From Erpobdella octoculata (taxonomy: Eukaryota > Annelida > Clitellata > Hirudinida > Erpobdellidae): a stretch of DNA of 64,000 nucleotides. The notes below the pieces were generated by a model, which saw only the letters and a program-made list of their open reading frames with translations, had not been told where the DNA came from and ran no database searches. The DNA lies in NCBI GenBank assembly GCA_963978895.1, contig OZ022240.1, forward strand, positions 2,816,354-2,880,353, written 5' to 3'. Below, piece by piece: positions 24,106 through 35,328 of this stretch. The stretch's first letter is position 1. Each line of letters starts with the position of its first letter. Both the position numbers and the translations under genes were made by a program.

Positions 24106-25000
24106 TCCACAGAGAATAATAAACAGTCTCCAAACAAGAGCATGCATTGGCTTGCCACACATGTTGCCATTCTCAGTTTCAGTGGCTTTTATTTTAAACG
24201 GTTAATTTATTATTTTTAACTTATTTAAACTCTGATATTTCACCACGAAAAAATATAAAAAAACATCTATTTTTTTTTAATACATAACAATGATTAGATC
24301 CCTCGAGAAGGGATTATTTTGAGAAGGATTGCTTTGACTGAACTTGAATCATACTAAAAAGATAGTAAGCAAATGGTAACAAGATAGTAACAAAATAGTA
24401 ACAAGGTATTAGCAAGTTAGTTACCTTATTGTTACAAATTAGTTTAAAGGGAAAGCGTCAGCAAAGAATGAAAATTAATTATTATAAAAAGGCAATTGGA
24501 AACATAGATAAAATAAGAGACTTCAAAATAGATGACTTATAACCATTAAATTGAAACACAATAAGCAAATAAATGAATAAGTTTACGAACGAAATAATTA
24601 ATTAAATAAATAGATTGATAAAAAAAATAAAAAAATAAAACGAATTAAAATCAAATAAGAAATATCAAAATCAGTAAAAAATAAATGGCTGAAAATAAAT
24701 AACTAATTGAATTTGTAAACAAATAAACCAATAAGCAAATAAATAAAAAATAATTAAACAAGCAAATCGAATGAAGTTTATATTTTTCAACTTCCAACCA
24801 ATCGCGTCACGTAGGGTACTAACAGTTTTTCTAAGCCCCCCTCCCCTCTCCCCCCCCCAGCCCCCCCTCGACGAGAGCCAATGAGAAGATGAGGATGGAT
24901 TTTATTAGAGAATTCCATGAATCAATTTGCCAGTCTAATGAGCATGCATTTGAGGAAGTCGTAACTTTCCCGCTACTACAAAAACAAGCGAAATTTATTT
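24106..25000. other. AT-rich stretch
   Basis: It includes AGTAACAAG-type short repeats (24363-24435), AAATAA-rich sequence (24550-24760) and a C-rich run (24833-24870). No gene supported. Confidence 0.5.
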
Positions 25001-25009
25001 TCATGTATT

Positions 25010-25325
25010 CTTTTGAATCCCATTTGTTTCACACTTCGTTCTTGCCGGTTTTATGTCTCGTCATTATCCGATTTGTATCTCATTTGTATATGCTTTATAT
25101 CTCGTTATTACCCGAATTGTATATCATTCTCATCTGCTTTATATCCCGTTTTTTTTGCGTTATTCATCTTATTTTTATTTGCTTTAAATCCCGTTTGTAT
25201 CCGTCATGTATCTCACACTCTATCTTATTTATATCTCATTTTTATCTGTTTTGAATCTCATAGATATCCGTTATATATTTTATTTTAATCTTTTGAATAT
25301 CTAATTTTCATCTGCTTCATATGCA
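25010..25325. repeat. Degenerate TATCTCATTTGTAT repeats
   Basis: Repeated TTTGTATCTCATTTGTAT / TGCTTTATATCCCG blocks of irregular length; the open frames over it are repeat-derived. Confidence 0.65.
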
Positions 25326-25839
25326 AGATGAATAGTTCAACAAAAAAACTATCTGTTTTATATAATTAACTCTTAGTTTTTTTTAAATAATTTTAAACAA
25401 ACGAAACACAATTTTTTACTGTTTTGCAGTAGATGAAAAATTAACACATTTTAACATAACTTACTTCAACATAACCACAAAAAACCCCTAAAATTCGAAA
25501 TTTTAAAAGGTTTTCATCGCTTCTCAACCGAGACACATGCCTGTCGACATCAATAAGCCAGTCAGCCCCCTTCTTAAAATGTAATGCGATATAACAAGGA
25601 ACGGTCGGCAAATTGATTTTATCCGAGACAAATTGGGGCACTCTGTCCAGATCTTCATAACCCCATTAAAATAATTACTCCCGTCCGCGGACGCATCTTT
25701 CAAGGAGCGGGAGGGAAAAAAAGTGGGGATAATTAAATTTCAGCCCACTTTTTCCACCATCCATCACGTGGTCCATCCCGCGTCGTCGCTTTATTTCTCA
25801 TTCCTCACCCATCTTCGTTTTCCGTCTGTTGCATTTGCC

Positions 25840-26063
25840 ATCATCATTGTCATCATTATTATTATTAACATCATTATTATCGCTGCCATCATCATCATCA
25901 TCGTCATCATTGTCATCATTGTCATCGTCATCATCATCGTTGTCACGATCGTCATCGTCATCATCATCCCCACCACCACCACGACCACGACCACCATCAT
26001 CACCATCACGATCATCATCATCATCATCATCATCATCATTATCATCATCACCATCACCATCAC

Positions 26064-26141
<78 letters not shown>

Positions 26142-26192
26142 CATCCTTACCATCACCATCACCATCACCATCACCATCACCATCACCATCAC

Positions 26193-26257
<65 letters not shown>

Positions 26258-26300
26258 CCATCACCATCATCATCATCATCATCATCATCTTCATCATCAT
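25840..26300. repeat. CAT/CACCAT array
   Basis: A long trinucleotide array: degenerate at the 5' end, then perfect ATC runs, a CACCAT hexamer block (about 26150-26190), then perfect ATC again. Confidence 0.97.
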
Positions 26301-26439
26301 CTACAACAACAGCATATGCACACCATTACTATCAACTTTATAACAACCCCAGTCCCTTTCCAAAAAAGCCCTTTTAACCCCATCCCTAACCCCCCATCCA
26401 AATAATCCTACGAAACGCCGAATTCCTACCAAAGGACTC

Positions 26440-26575
26440 AAGATTTCAGGACAGCTTTGCGATAGAGTGGTCATTGCTATTACAGAGTATTCCTCTCGCT
26501 AGATGAATGTTACTTGTGTCCGGCCTGCAATACGAGATTGCAAGGTTCAAATCCTACACTGAATAATGAACAGAA
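26440..26575 (+). mobile_element. Possible tRNA-derived SINE fragment
   Basis: GCGATAGAGTGGTCATTGC (box A-like) is followed about 75 bases later by AAGGTTCAAATCCTA (good box B). The wide spacing argues for a diverged SINE rather than a tRNA gene. Confidence 0.45.
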
Positions 26576-28045
26576 TAATGTTGTTTTATAAATTACTATG
26601 TTTTTATTTCCTTTTTTTTCCTCTCAGTCACTTCACTTAGAACGAATAATACCCGAAGAAAAGTTTCTTTCTCCGCCTAAAAAGATCCTCAAAAGTTTTT
26701 CAAGTTTTCGGGCGCTCCATCAAACTCCAAAACGACGATTTAAATTGTTTTTTAAATATTTTTTTTCAACCTCGCAAAACATTCAAACAAACGAAAAAAA
26801 AAAAAATAACAAAGCGCCCCCGACAGCCAGTCTTTGAAGTCGGCTAGAGAGGAAGAATCGACTAAGCGCGCCCAGCGGTCGATGAGAAACGACTCGTGGA
26901 GCTGCGCCGGTTGTTTATAGCCGTGGCGAAAGATGGAGGTAGCGCGTTAGCGAGGTTTTTTTTTTGCGGATATTTAATCATCTGCGGTGTCTCACTTAGC
27001 CGGTTGTTCTTTATTGGCGGATGAGGCCGCCTCGAGAAAATTGATTTTATAGTCCCCGGGCTGTTCTGTCATCTTGCTTTGCCGGAGTTAATTGCAAGAT
27101 ACAACAGCGTATACGTTGCATGTTTTACTTGCGTGTTATAAAACCTATTATAAACGCGCATTTCTTATTTTTAGCCTCTTTTTCTATTATTTTACATTTT
27201 TCTCACCTAGTTTTTTTTTGTTTTACGTTTTTCTGAATTTTTTATAAGTTCCATTTATTGTTAAGTTTATGTTTTTGTTCAGGTAATGCTAGCAGCACGT
27301 ACAGGTAGACAAATGGGCAGGTGGACATATGAGCAGGTGGGCAGATAGACAAGTAGGCATGAGGGCAAGTGTTATTAGCTGTGGCAATAAAAAAAAAAGT
27401 CTCCAGAAAAATTGAAAGAAAAAAGGCAGAAAAAAAAAAGTGTGAAAGAGAGATGGAAAGTAGAAAAAAGAAAGTGAGAGAGTAGCAGTAAAAGAACAAG
27501 TGTGTGTCGAGAAAAAGGGAAAATGTTTCATGTCCATTTTGTGAAAAATTTGCAATGATATTTTCGTTTTTTTTAGTGGAAAAAATAAAGAAAAAACTTT
27601 ACAGTTTTTCTTTTAAAAAATTACGAGTTTCAGTAAACATGTCCACGTCTATTATACATTATTTATTAAACTAGAACTTCAAAGGATGAAAAAAGAGTAT
27701 GAAAAGAAAAAGAATGATACAGTAAAGAAAAAGGTTAAAAAAACAAAAAAAAATAAAAAAACAAATAAAATAAAACATAAAAACAAAGATTGAGAAAAAA
27801 AAGAGAAAAAACGGAAAAAATGAAGAGAGAGAGAAAGGGAGAGAGAGAGAAGGGGGAAAAGAATGAGAGAATATATTAGAAGATTTACTGTACGTCGCGA
27901 AATGTAATTTTTTATTACGAATTGCTGCTACGTGTTATACCCCTTTGCCGGAGTTATGTGCAAAATCGATTTGGCGCGTTTTTTATACTGGCCGTTGCGA
28001 GGCAGGGTTGCCTGTCGGAGATATAAACCACTGTTATTGGCTCTG
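26576..28045. other. Non-coding stretch
   Basis: AT-rich with a GC-richer patch (26820-27080) lacking coding signal, short GCAGGTGGGCAG-type repeats (27295-27365) and A-rich purine sequence (27680-27870). No gene supported. Confidence 0.5.
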
Positions 28046-28192
28046 TCTCTCTCTCTCTCTCTCTGCCTCTCTCTCTCTTTCTCTCTCTTTCTCTTTCTCT
28101 CTCTTTCGACTTTTTCTTACTGTTTTTGTACTATCTTTATCGGTCTCTCTCTCTCTTTTGCTTTTTTTCTCCCTCTATCTCTCTCTCTCAAA
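28046..28192. repeat. CT-rich tract
   Basis: CTCTCTTT units, interrupted at 28108-28145. Confidence 0.85.
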
Positions 28193-28564
28193 CAACAAAT
28201 CCAGTTTTAATCAACAACTTTGCTGGAAATCTTGCTTTTGTGGTGTTGTTGGATTTTTGTAATTCTTGTTGACCTTTCTGTTGTCGTTGTGGTGTCGGTG
28301 ATGGCGGTGAAGTCGGCGAAGTCGGTGAAGTCTCGTTTTGAACGTGTGAAATCAAGATGAACTCCAACGGAACTGGAAAACTTATATTGGCATGGTCGTG
28401 ATGCATTGCAATTCAATAGACAAAAAAAAGGAATTCAAATGGGGAAGAGGAGATGGATGCGCTTGCGGACGTATAGGAGAGCGTAGGGACGGAGGAACGA
28501 TAAAGCAGTTTAAGTGATTTGATTGATGGAAAGACGTGCGATAAAGGAGCATGAGCAAACGAAA

Positions 28565-28650
28565 GAACGAACGAACGAACGAACGAACGAACGAACGAAC
28601 GAACGAACGAATGAACGAATGAATGAACGAATGAACGAACGAACGAACAA
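28565..28650. repeat. (CGAA)n tetranucleotide array
   Basis: GAAC tetranucleotides with AATG variants, about 85 bp. Confidence 0.93.
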
Positions 28651-29075
28651 ATGAATGGATTTGTAGAAAGTTATAAAAGAGATGCATTCATTTCTTCGGA
28701 TATCAAAAATCGACATGCATCAACGAACCGCCTTTGTTATTTACGCTGTAATATTTACATCTCTCCCGTTCTCTCAACGGACCCACGAAAGTGATATAAG
28801 GACTTTTCCGTGTTCATCCTATGGATGGGAATTATGTACCTTCCCTTGATTCCCAAGTAATCAAATTGCAAGTAGCAATAATTTATTTTAAAAAACCTTC
28901 AAAATTGAGTCCGTTTAATCAGGATTTCCGGGTTTTTTCGTTCATGTTTTTTGTCCCTTACAGTTTCTACAAATTTTGATTTTTTTTTTTGTTTTTTGGT
29001 TGATAAAAGTTTTAATGTTTGATGGCACGAAATTGGAAAATGTGTTTAGAAACATAGCAGGCTGTCACTTGATTC
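28651..29075. other. AT-rich spacer, nothing recognised
   Basis: Unique sequence, no feature supported. Confidence 0.5.
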
Positions 29076-29077
29076 TA

Positions 29078-29325
29078 CAGTATTCCACAATATTTCACAG
29101 TTTTCCACAGTATTCCACAGTATTTCAAAATATTCCACAGTATTCCACAATATTTCACAGTATTTTACAGTAATCCACACCATTCTACAGTATTCCACAC
29201 TACTCAAAATTCTTCTACAGTATTCCACACTACTCCAAAGTCCTCTACAATTTTCCACACTACTCCACAGCACAGTATTCAACAGTATTCCACACTACTC
29301 CACAGTATTCTACAGTATTCCACAC
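29078..29325. repeat. Degenerate ten-base repeat CAGTATTCCA
   Basis: About twenty-four diverged copies of a roughly 10-bp unit (CAGTATTCCA, CACTACTCCA, CAATATTTCA). Confidence 0.85.
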
Positions 29326-29561
29326 GCTGACATCTCATGCTTCTGAAAACAGCTCTTGCCGCTTATGCGTCACATTTACAACGTTACAAAAATTTTAAAA
29401 CAATATGGCGTACAATAAATAATACAGGTTATTTTGAAAAAAAAACTAAAATAAAACATTCTTCAAAAAGAGGCTTTTAAAAAGAAATACTTTGGAAAAA
29501 CGTTCTTCGAATTGTTTTTTGAAGTATCTTCTTGTTTTAAATCTGTTTTTATTTTATTCAC

Positions 29562-30103
29562 CCATCCATCTATCCATCCATCCATCCATCCATCCATCCA
29601 TCCATCCATCCATCCATCCATCCATCCATCCATCCATCCATCCATCCATCCATCCATCCATCCATCCATCCATCCATCCATCCATCCATCCATCCATCCA
29701 TCCATCCATCCATCCATCCATCCATCCATCCATCCATCCATCCATCCATCCATCCATCCATCCATCCATCCATCCATCCATCCATCCATCCATCCATCCA
29801 TCCATCCATCCATCCATCCATCCATCCATCCATCCATCCATCCATCCATCCATCCATCCATCCATCCATCCATCCATCCATCCATCCATCCATCCATCCA
29901 TCCATCCATCCATCCATCCATCCATCCATCCATCCATCCATCCATCCATCCATCCATCCATCCATCCATCCATCCATCCATCCATCCATCCATCCATCCA
30001 TCCATCCATCCATCCATCCATCCATCCATCCATCCATCCATCCATCCATCCATCCATCCATCCATCCATCCATCCATCCATCCATCCATCCATCCATCCA
30101 TCC
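29562..30103. repeat. (CATC)n tetranucleotide array, about 540 bp
   Basis: Essentially perfect CATC over about 135 units, with one TATC at the start. It is open in several frames (PSIH and GWMD repeats), which are not proteins. Confidence 0.99.
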
Positions 30104-30530
30104 GTCTCTATCCATCCTTCAGTAATTTCACTTTCTTTTTTATCATTTCCTACTCCGCCTGGAAATTTGTAACAAAGATGTGACGAGCGTGGAATGAAAA
30201 CTTTCATCCAGTGTCTGACAGCACCTACTTTGGTCCAACAGACTGACGCAGTCGAACGACCGACCTTGACCACCAAAGAGCTGGCTGCCCCGGAAGTGAT
30301 TTGAACTTTTGAACCTACAATTTAGATGCCTTCACTAGCTGTGTTTCTATCCTTCTTCCAGCCTGAGATCGGCTGATGAGCGCGGTTTTTGCTGAGTTGA
30401 GTTGAGTAATTAATAGAAATTAAAGTTATAAATTTAAATCAATTGTAAAATTGTGAAATTTAAAGTCAGTTTAAAATAATACTTTTTCATAATTATTCCA
30501 TAATTATTCTTATATTCTATAATATTTTTT
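30104..30530. other. Short unique stretch
   Basis: Mixed composition up to 30410, then AT-rich; no gene supported. Confidence 0.5.
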
Positions 30531-30531
30531 A

Positions 30532-30633
30532 CAAAAAGATATTATTCGATAATATTTCATAAACGAAAAGATATTATTCGATAATATTTCATAAACGAAA
30601 AGATATTATTCGATAATATTTCATAAACGAAAA
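30532..30633. repeat. 32-bp minisatellite, three copies
   Basis: Three almost identical 32-bp units containing AGATATTATTCGATAATATT, itself close to a palindrome (ATATTATTCGATAATAT). Confidence 0.95.
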
Positions 30634-31022
30634 CGTGTTTTTGATACATCCCCTCCCCCACTGAAGAACTGATTCTTTAAAATCGAGAAAGAATTGATTC
30701 TCTAAAATCTGGAAAGCACACAACGAACGCTCGAATGCGCTAAAATCTTTCCAGTTTACCGGCTTCGTGATGACGGGTCCTAATAAGAGCTGGAGTTAGA
30801 TTTATTCTCGCCGGAGTCTCCCACCAGTCAAAATTGATTCCAGCAAGCGGACATGTCAACAACACAAGTGCGAAAACATTTTTGCTTTCTGTCGCCAGAG
30901 TGCGTGGTGCGTGTACGTGGTTTGCTCCCGCGTGCTTGTGGCTGCGTTGCTATGTGTGTTTGTGTTTCTGTGCTTTCTGTGGTCTGTATTTGTTGTTGTA
31001 AGTTTTGTGGTATGTGTTTTTT

Positions 31023-31132
31023 TGTTGTTGGATGATGAAGATGATAATGGTGGCGGTAGTGATGCTGTTAGGTGGTAGGAGTGGTGGTTGTGCTGGTGGT
31101 AGTGGTGGCGTTGGCTGTGGTGGTAATGGCTG
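31023..31132. repeat. GGT/GAT trinucleotide-like array
   Basis: Degenerate GGTGGT/GGTAGT triplets. Confidence 0.75.
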
Positions 31133-31862
31133 CAAGCTAATTCAAACAAATTGAGTTTTTTTTTTCTCAAAATCATTTAATTTAATTCAACAAACAATTA
31201 CACGGGCTTTTATTTCTTTTTTCTAAAATCAATTTTACTTTAAATTGTTTGAAAATTTCGTTTCAAAACATGTCGGCTCGAGACAGTCTTGACACTATCG
31301 AGACTCTTCTCGTGTATCGATAACTACAAAACACAACTCATACAAAATATAATATAATTATTTTGACTCATAATAAATACAATTTATTAAATTTTATTGA
31401 ATTATTATTTATATTTGTTCATTAAATATTCAGACGAATTCAAAGAACTGTTCGGTAATTCTTGATTATATCCTCATCGCGGGAAAAGAAAGAATCTGCG
31501 AACAGTCAAAAGACTGTTTGTGTCGCTTCCAATTAAGCTGAGAAGATGGCGACGCAGGCGGTCCGTTTCCGCTTCCTTTTTTCAACAATTCTCCAGGAAT
31601 TTATTATAGTAATAATAATTTTTTTTATAGTTTTTTTTCTTTGTTCAGAGATTTTAGTTTATTAAAAGTGAAGTTTTTCAAAAGTTCACAAGAGTTTCGT
31701 GAAACTTGAATTTTTAATAAGAGTCCATTACTGGAATTAAAAGAAATGGAAAAACTTGAAAGAACACGAACGCGCCGTCTGGTCCACGAACGAACGAACG
31801 AACGAAGGTGAGAAACCACCAGACGAACGTAGCGAACGAGTGTGGCAAAACAACTGAACAAG
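31133..31862. other. AT-rich stretch before assembly gap
   Basis: AT-rich sequence. An ATG at 31546 sits in AAGATGGCGAC (good Kozak, YY1-like) but opens only 39 codons. (CGAA)n units occur at 31788-31806. No gene supported. Confidence 0.5.
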
Positions 31863-32062
31863 NNNNNNNNNNNNNNNNNNNNNNNNNNNNNNNNNNNNNN
31901 NNNNNNNNNNNNNNNNNNNNNNNNNNNNNNNNNNNNNNNNNNNNNNNNNNNNNNNNNNNNNNNNNNNNNNNNNNNNNNNNNNNNNNNNNNNNNNNNNNNN
32001 NNNNNNNNNNNNNNNNNNNNNNNNNNNNNNNNNNNNNNNNNNNNNNNNNNNNNNNNNNNNNN
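31863..32062. other. Assembly gap of 200 N
   Basis: Exactly 200 undetermined bases, a length often used as a placeholder. It directly abuts the GAA tract, so the real missing sequence is probably more GAA of unknown length. Confidence 0.98.
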
Positions 32063-33223
32063 AGAAGAAGAAGAAGAGAAGAAGAAGAAAAAAGAAGAAG
32101 AAGAAGAAGAAAGAAGAAGAAAAGAAAGAGAAGAAGAAGAAGAAGAAGAAGAAGAAGAAGAAGAAGAAGAAGAAGAAGAGAAGAAGAAGAAGAAGAAGAA
32201 GAAGAGAAGAAGAAGAAGAAGAAGAAGAAAGAAGAAGAAGAAGAAGAAGAAGAAGAAGAAGAAGAAGAAGAAGAAGAAGAAGAAGAAGAAGAAGAAGAAG
32301 AAGAAGAAAGAAGAAGAAGAAGAAGAAGAAGAAGAAGAAGAAGAAGAAGAAGAAAGAAGAAGAAGAAGAAGAAGAAGAAGAAGAAGAAGAAGAAGAAAGA
32401 AGAAGAAGAAAGAAGAAAAGAAGAAGAAGAAGAAGAAAAGAAAGAAGAAGAAGAGAAAGAAGAAGAAGAGAAAGAAGAAGAGAAGAAGAAGAAGAAAGAA
32501 GAAGAAGAAGAAGAAGAAAGAAGAAGAAGAGAAGGAAGAAGAGAAGAAAGAAGAAAGAAGAAGAAGAAAGAAGAAGAAGAAGAAAGAAGAAGAAGAAGAA
32601 GAGAGAAGAAGAAGAAAGAGAAGAAGAAGAAGAGAAGAAGAAAGAAGAAGAAGAAAGAAGAGAAGAAGAAGAAGAAGAAGAAGAAGAAAGAAGAGAAGAA
32701 GAAGAAGAAGAAGAAGAAGAAGAAGAAGAAGAGAAGAAGAAGAAGAAGAAAGAAAGAGAGAAGAAGAAGAAGAAGAAGAAGAAGAAGAAGAAGAAGAGAA
32801 GAAGAGAGAAGAAAGAAGAAGAAGAAGAAGAAAGAAGAAGAAGAAGAAGAAGAAGAAGAAGAAGAAGAAGAAGAAGAAGAAGAAGAAGAAGAAGAAGAAG
32901 AAGAAGAAGAAGAAGAAGAAGAAGAAGAAGAAGAAGAAGAAGAAGAAGAAGAAGAAGAAGAAGAAGAAGAAGAAGAAGAAGAAGAAGAAGAAGAAGAAGA
33001 AGAAGAAGAAGAAGAAGAAGAAGAAGAAGAAGAAGAAGAAGAAGAAGAAGAAGAAGAAGAAGAAGAAGAAGAAGAAGAAGAAGAAGAAGAAGAAGAAGAA
33101 GAAGAAGAAGAAGAAGAGAGAAGAAGAAGAAGAAGAGAGAAGAAGAAGAAGAAGAAAGAAAAAGAAGAAAAAGAAGAGGAAGAAGAAGAAGAAGAAAAAG
33201 AAGAAGAAGAAGAAAAGAAGAGA

Positions 33224-33254
<31 letters not shown>

Positions 33255-33335
33255 AAAAGAAGAAGAAAAAGAAGAAGAAGAAGAAAAAGAAGAAGAAGAA
33301 AAAGAAGAAGAAGAAGGAGAAGCAGAAGAAAGACC
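32063..33335. repeat. (GAA)n purine tract, about 1.27 kb
   Basis: Nearly pure GAA on the + strand with many one-base phase slips (AAAG, AGAG), and a long perfect block at about 32830-33115. Strand-pure polypurine of this kind can form triplex DNA. The open frames over it (poly-E/K/R and poly-F/S/L) are artefacts. Confidence 0.99.
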
Positions 33336-33446
33336 AGTACAATTGGAACGATCAGTGAGAACATCGCCCTGGCACGAGCTCTCTTAGTATTGATTCCTCT
33401 CCAAGCCCGAACTTATCTTGATGAAATATTACTTTTTCTATCGATA

Positions 33447-33560
33447 TGCACTCTTTCACTCATTCATGCGCTCTTTCACTCATTTATGCACTCTTTCACT
33501 CATTTATGAACTTTTCCACTTATGTATGCACACTTTCATTCATTTATGCACTTTTTATTT
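33447..33560. repeat. 20-bp minisatellite
   Basis: About five copies of TGCACTCTTTCACTCATTTA with variants. Confidence 0.88.
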
Positions 33561-34023
33561 TTTTTAACGAACTCATTCTAATTTATTCATTTTTACAGTG
33601 CATTCATTCACTCAGTCATTCATTCAGTGATGCATTTCTGTATCGCCACAACAATACATCGATCATAACACCTTATCATGACTACTCTACTCATCCTGCT
33701 ATCAATCTTCTCTCTCTTATTTTTCTTTCTCTTTCTCTTTCTTTTTCTCTTTTTCTTTATTTTTTAACTTTTTCCCTCTTTTTCTTTCTCTTTCTCTCTA
33801 TCTCTTTTTCAATAGTTCTTGTCAACATTATTTCATTATATTTAAAGATTGAAATATACAAAGTTTTAAATTTTTAGCAATAACAAACAGCCATGCATGA
33901 GCAAATATACATTAAAAAGTTAAAAACAAATGAATAATTTTATAAAATATAAATCTTATTTTATTTATAAAAAAACGCATTTTTCAATGTAGTTTTATTT
34001 GAATGTGCCATACACTTACGTGA
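33561..34023. other. AT-rich stretch with CT tract
   Basis: It contains TTTCTCTTTCTC units (33710-33815) and AT-rich sequence; no gene supported. Confidence 0.5.
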
Positions 34024-34027
34024 TTAT

Positions 34028-34250
34028 AAATGTGTACAACTGTACATGTTTGGGATTTCGAATGTGTACAACTGTACACGTATGTGAGTTTGAATGTGTA
34101 CAACTGTACATGTGTGCGATTTTAAATGTGTACAACTGTACACGTTTGTGAGTTGGAATGTGTACAACTGTAAATGTGTGCGAGTTGGAATGTGTACAAC
34201 TGTACATGTGTGCGATTTTAAATGTGCACAACTGTACATGTGTACAAGTT
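34028..34250. repeat. 32-bp minisatellite with TGTACA pairs
   Basis: Seven copies with a 32-bp period, each holding TGTGTACAACTGTACATG, where two TGTACA palindromes flank AC. Confidence 0.95.
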
Positions 34251-34357
34251 TGAATTCTTACACTTCCACATTCTGGTTTGATCTCATTTGTACTCAGTCA
34301 GACAGGAAGCAAACACCAACACCAAGCCTGCACAAGTCAATTCACCGAGGAGTAAAA

Positions 34358-35328
34358 ACTAACAAAAATAATGAAAATAATAAAAATAACAAAACTAACA
34401 AAAATAATGAAAATAATAAAAATAACAAAACTAACAAAAATAATGAAAATAATAAAAATAACAAAACTAACAAAAAAAATGAAAATAATAAAAATAACAA
34501 AACTAACAAAAATAATGAAAATAATAAAAATAACAAAACTAACAAAAATAATGAAAATAATAAAAATAACAAAACTAACAAAAATAATGAAAATAATAAA
34601 AATAACAAAACTAACAAAAATAATGAAAATAATAAAAATAACAAAACTAACAAAAATAATGAAAATAATGAAAATAACAAAACTAACAAAAATAATGAAA
34701 ATAATAAAAATAACAAAACTAACAAAAATAATGAAAATAATAAAAATAACAAAACTAACAAAAATAATGAAAATAATAAAAATAACAAAACTAACAAAAA
34801 TAATGAAAATAATAAAAATAACAAAACTAACAAAAATAATGAAAATAATAAAAATAACAAAACTAACAAAAAAAATGAAAATAATAAAAATAACAAAACT
34901 AACAAAAATAATGAAAATAATAAAAATAACAAAACTAACAAAAAAAATGAAAATAATAAAAATAACAAAACTAACAAAAATAATGAAAATAATAAAAATA
35001 ACAAAACTAACAAAAATAATGAAAATAATAAAAATAACAAAACTAACAAAAATAATGAAAATAATAAAAATAACAAAACTAACAAAAAAAATGAAAATAA
35101 TAAAAATAACAAAACTAACAAAAATAATGAAAATAATAAAAATAACAAAACTAACAAAAAAAATGAAAATAATAAAAATAACAAAACTAACAAAAAAAAT
35201 GAAAATAATAAAAATAACAAAACTAACAAAAATAATGAAAATAATAAAAATAACAAAACTAACAAAAATAATGAAAATAATGAAAATAACAAAAATAACA
35301 AAACTAACAAAAATAATGAAAATAATTT
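34358..35328. repeat. 36-bp minisatellite, about 27 copies
   Basis: A 36-bp A-rich unit (AACAAAAATAATGAAAATAA then TAAAAATAACAAAACT) repeated across about 970 bp. Main variants are AAT to AAA in the unit start and TAA to TGA in the middle. It is open in two + frames and on the minus strand because the unit is divisible by three and lacks stops there; I do not regard these as proteins. Confidence 0.97.

Noticed and set aside
30104..30420. Possible SINE (GATTTGAACTTTTGAACC)
   Set aside because: Box B-like words occur, but no box A at a suitable distance and no tail or duplication.
31546..31665. ATG in AAGATGGCGAC as a gene start
   Set aside because: The frame closes after 39 codons of increasingly hydrophobic, low-complexity sequence and has no recognisable continuation.
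31625..33509. Open frames of more than 500 codons over the GAA tract
   Set aside because: Homopolymer-like E/K/R or F/S/L translations run through the N gap; they are a property of a repeat without stop codons.
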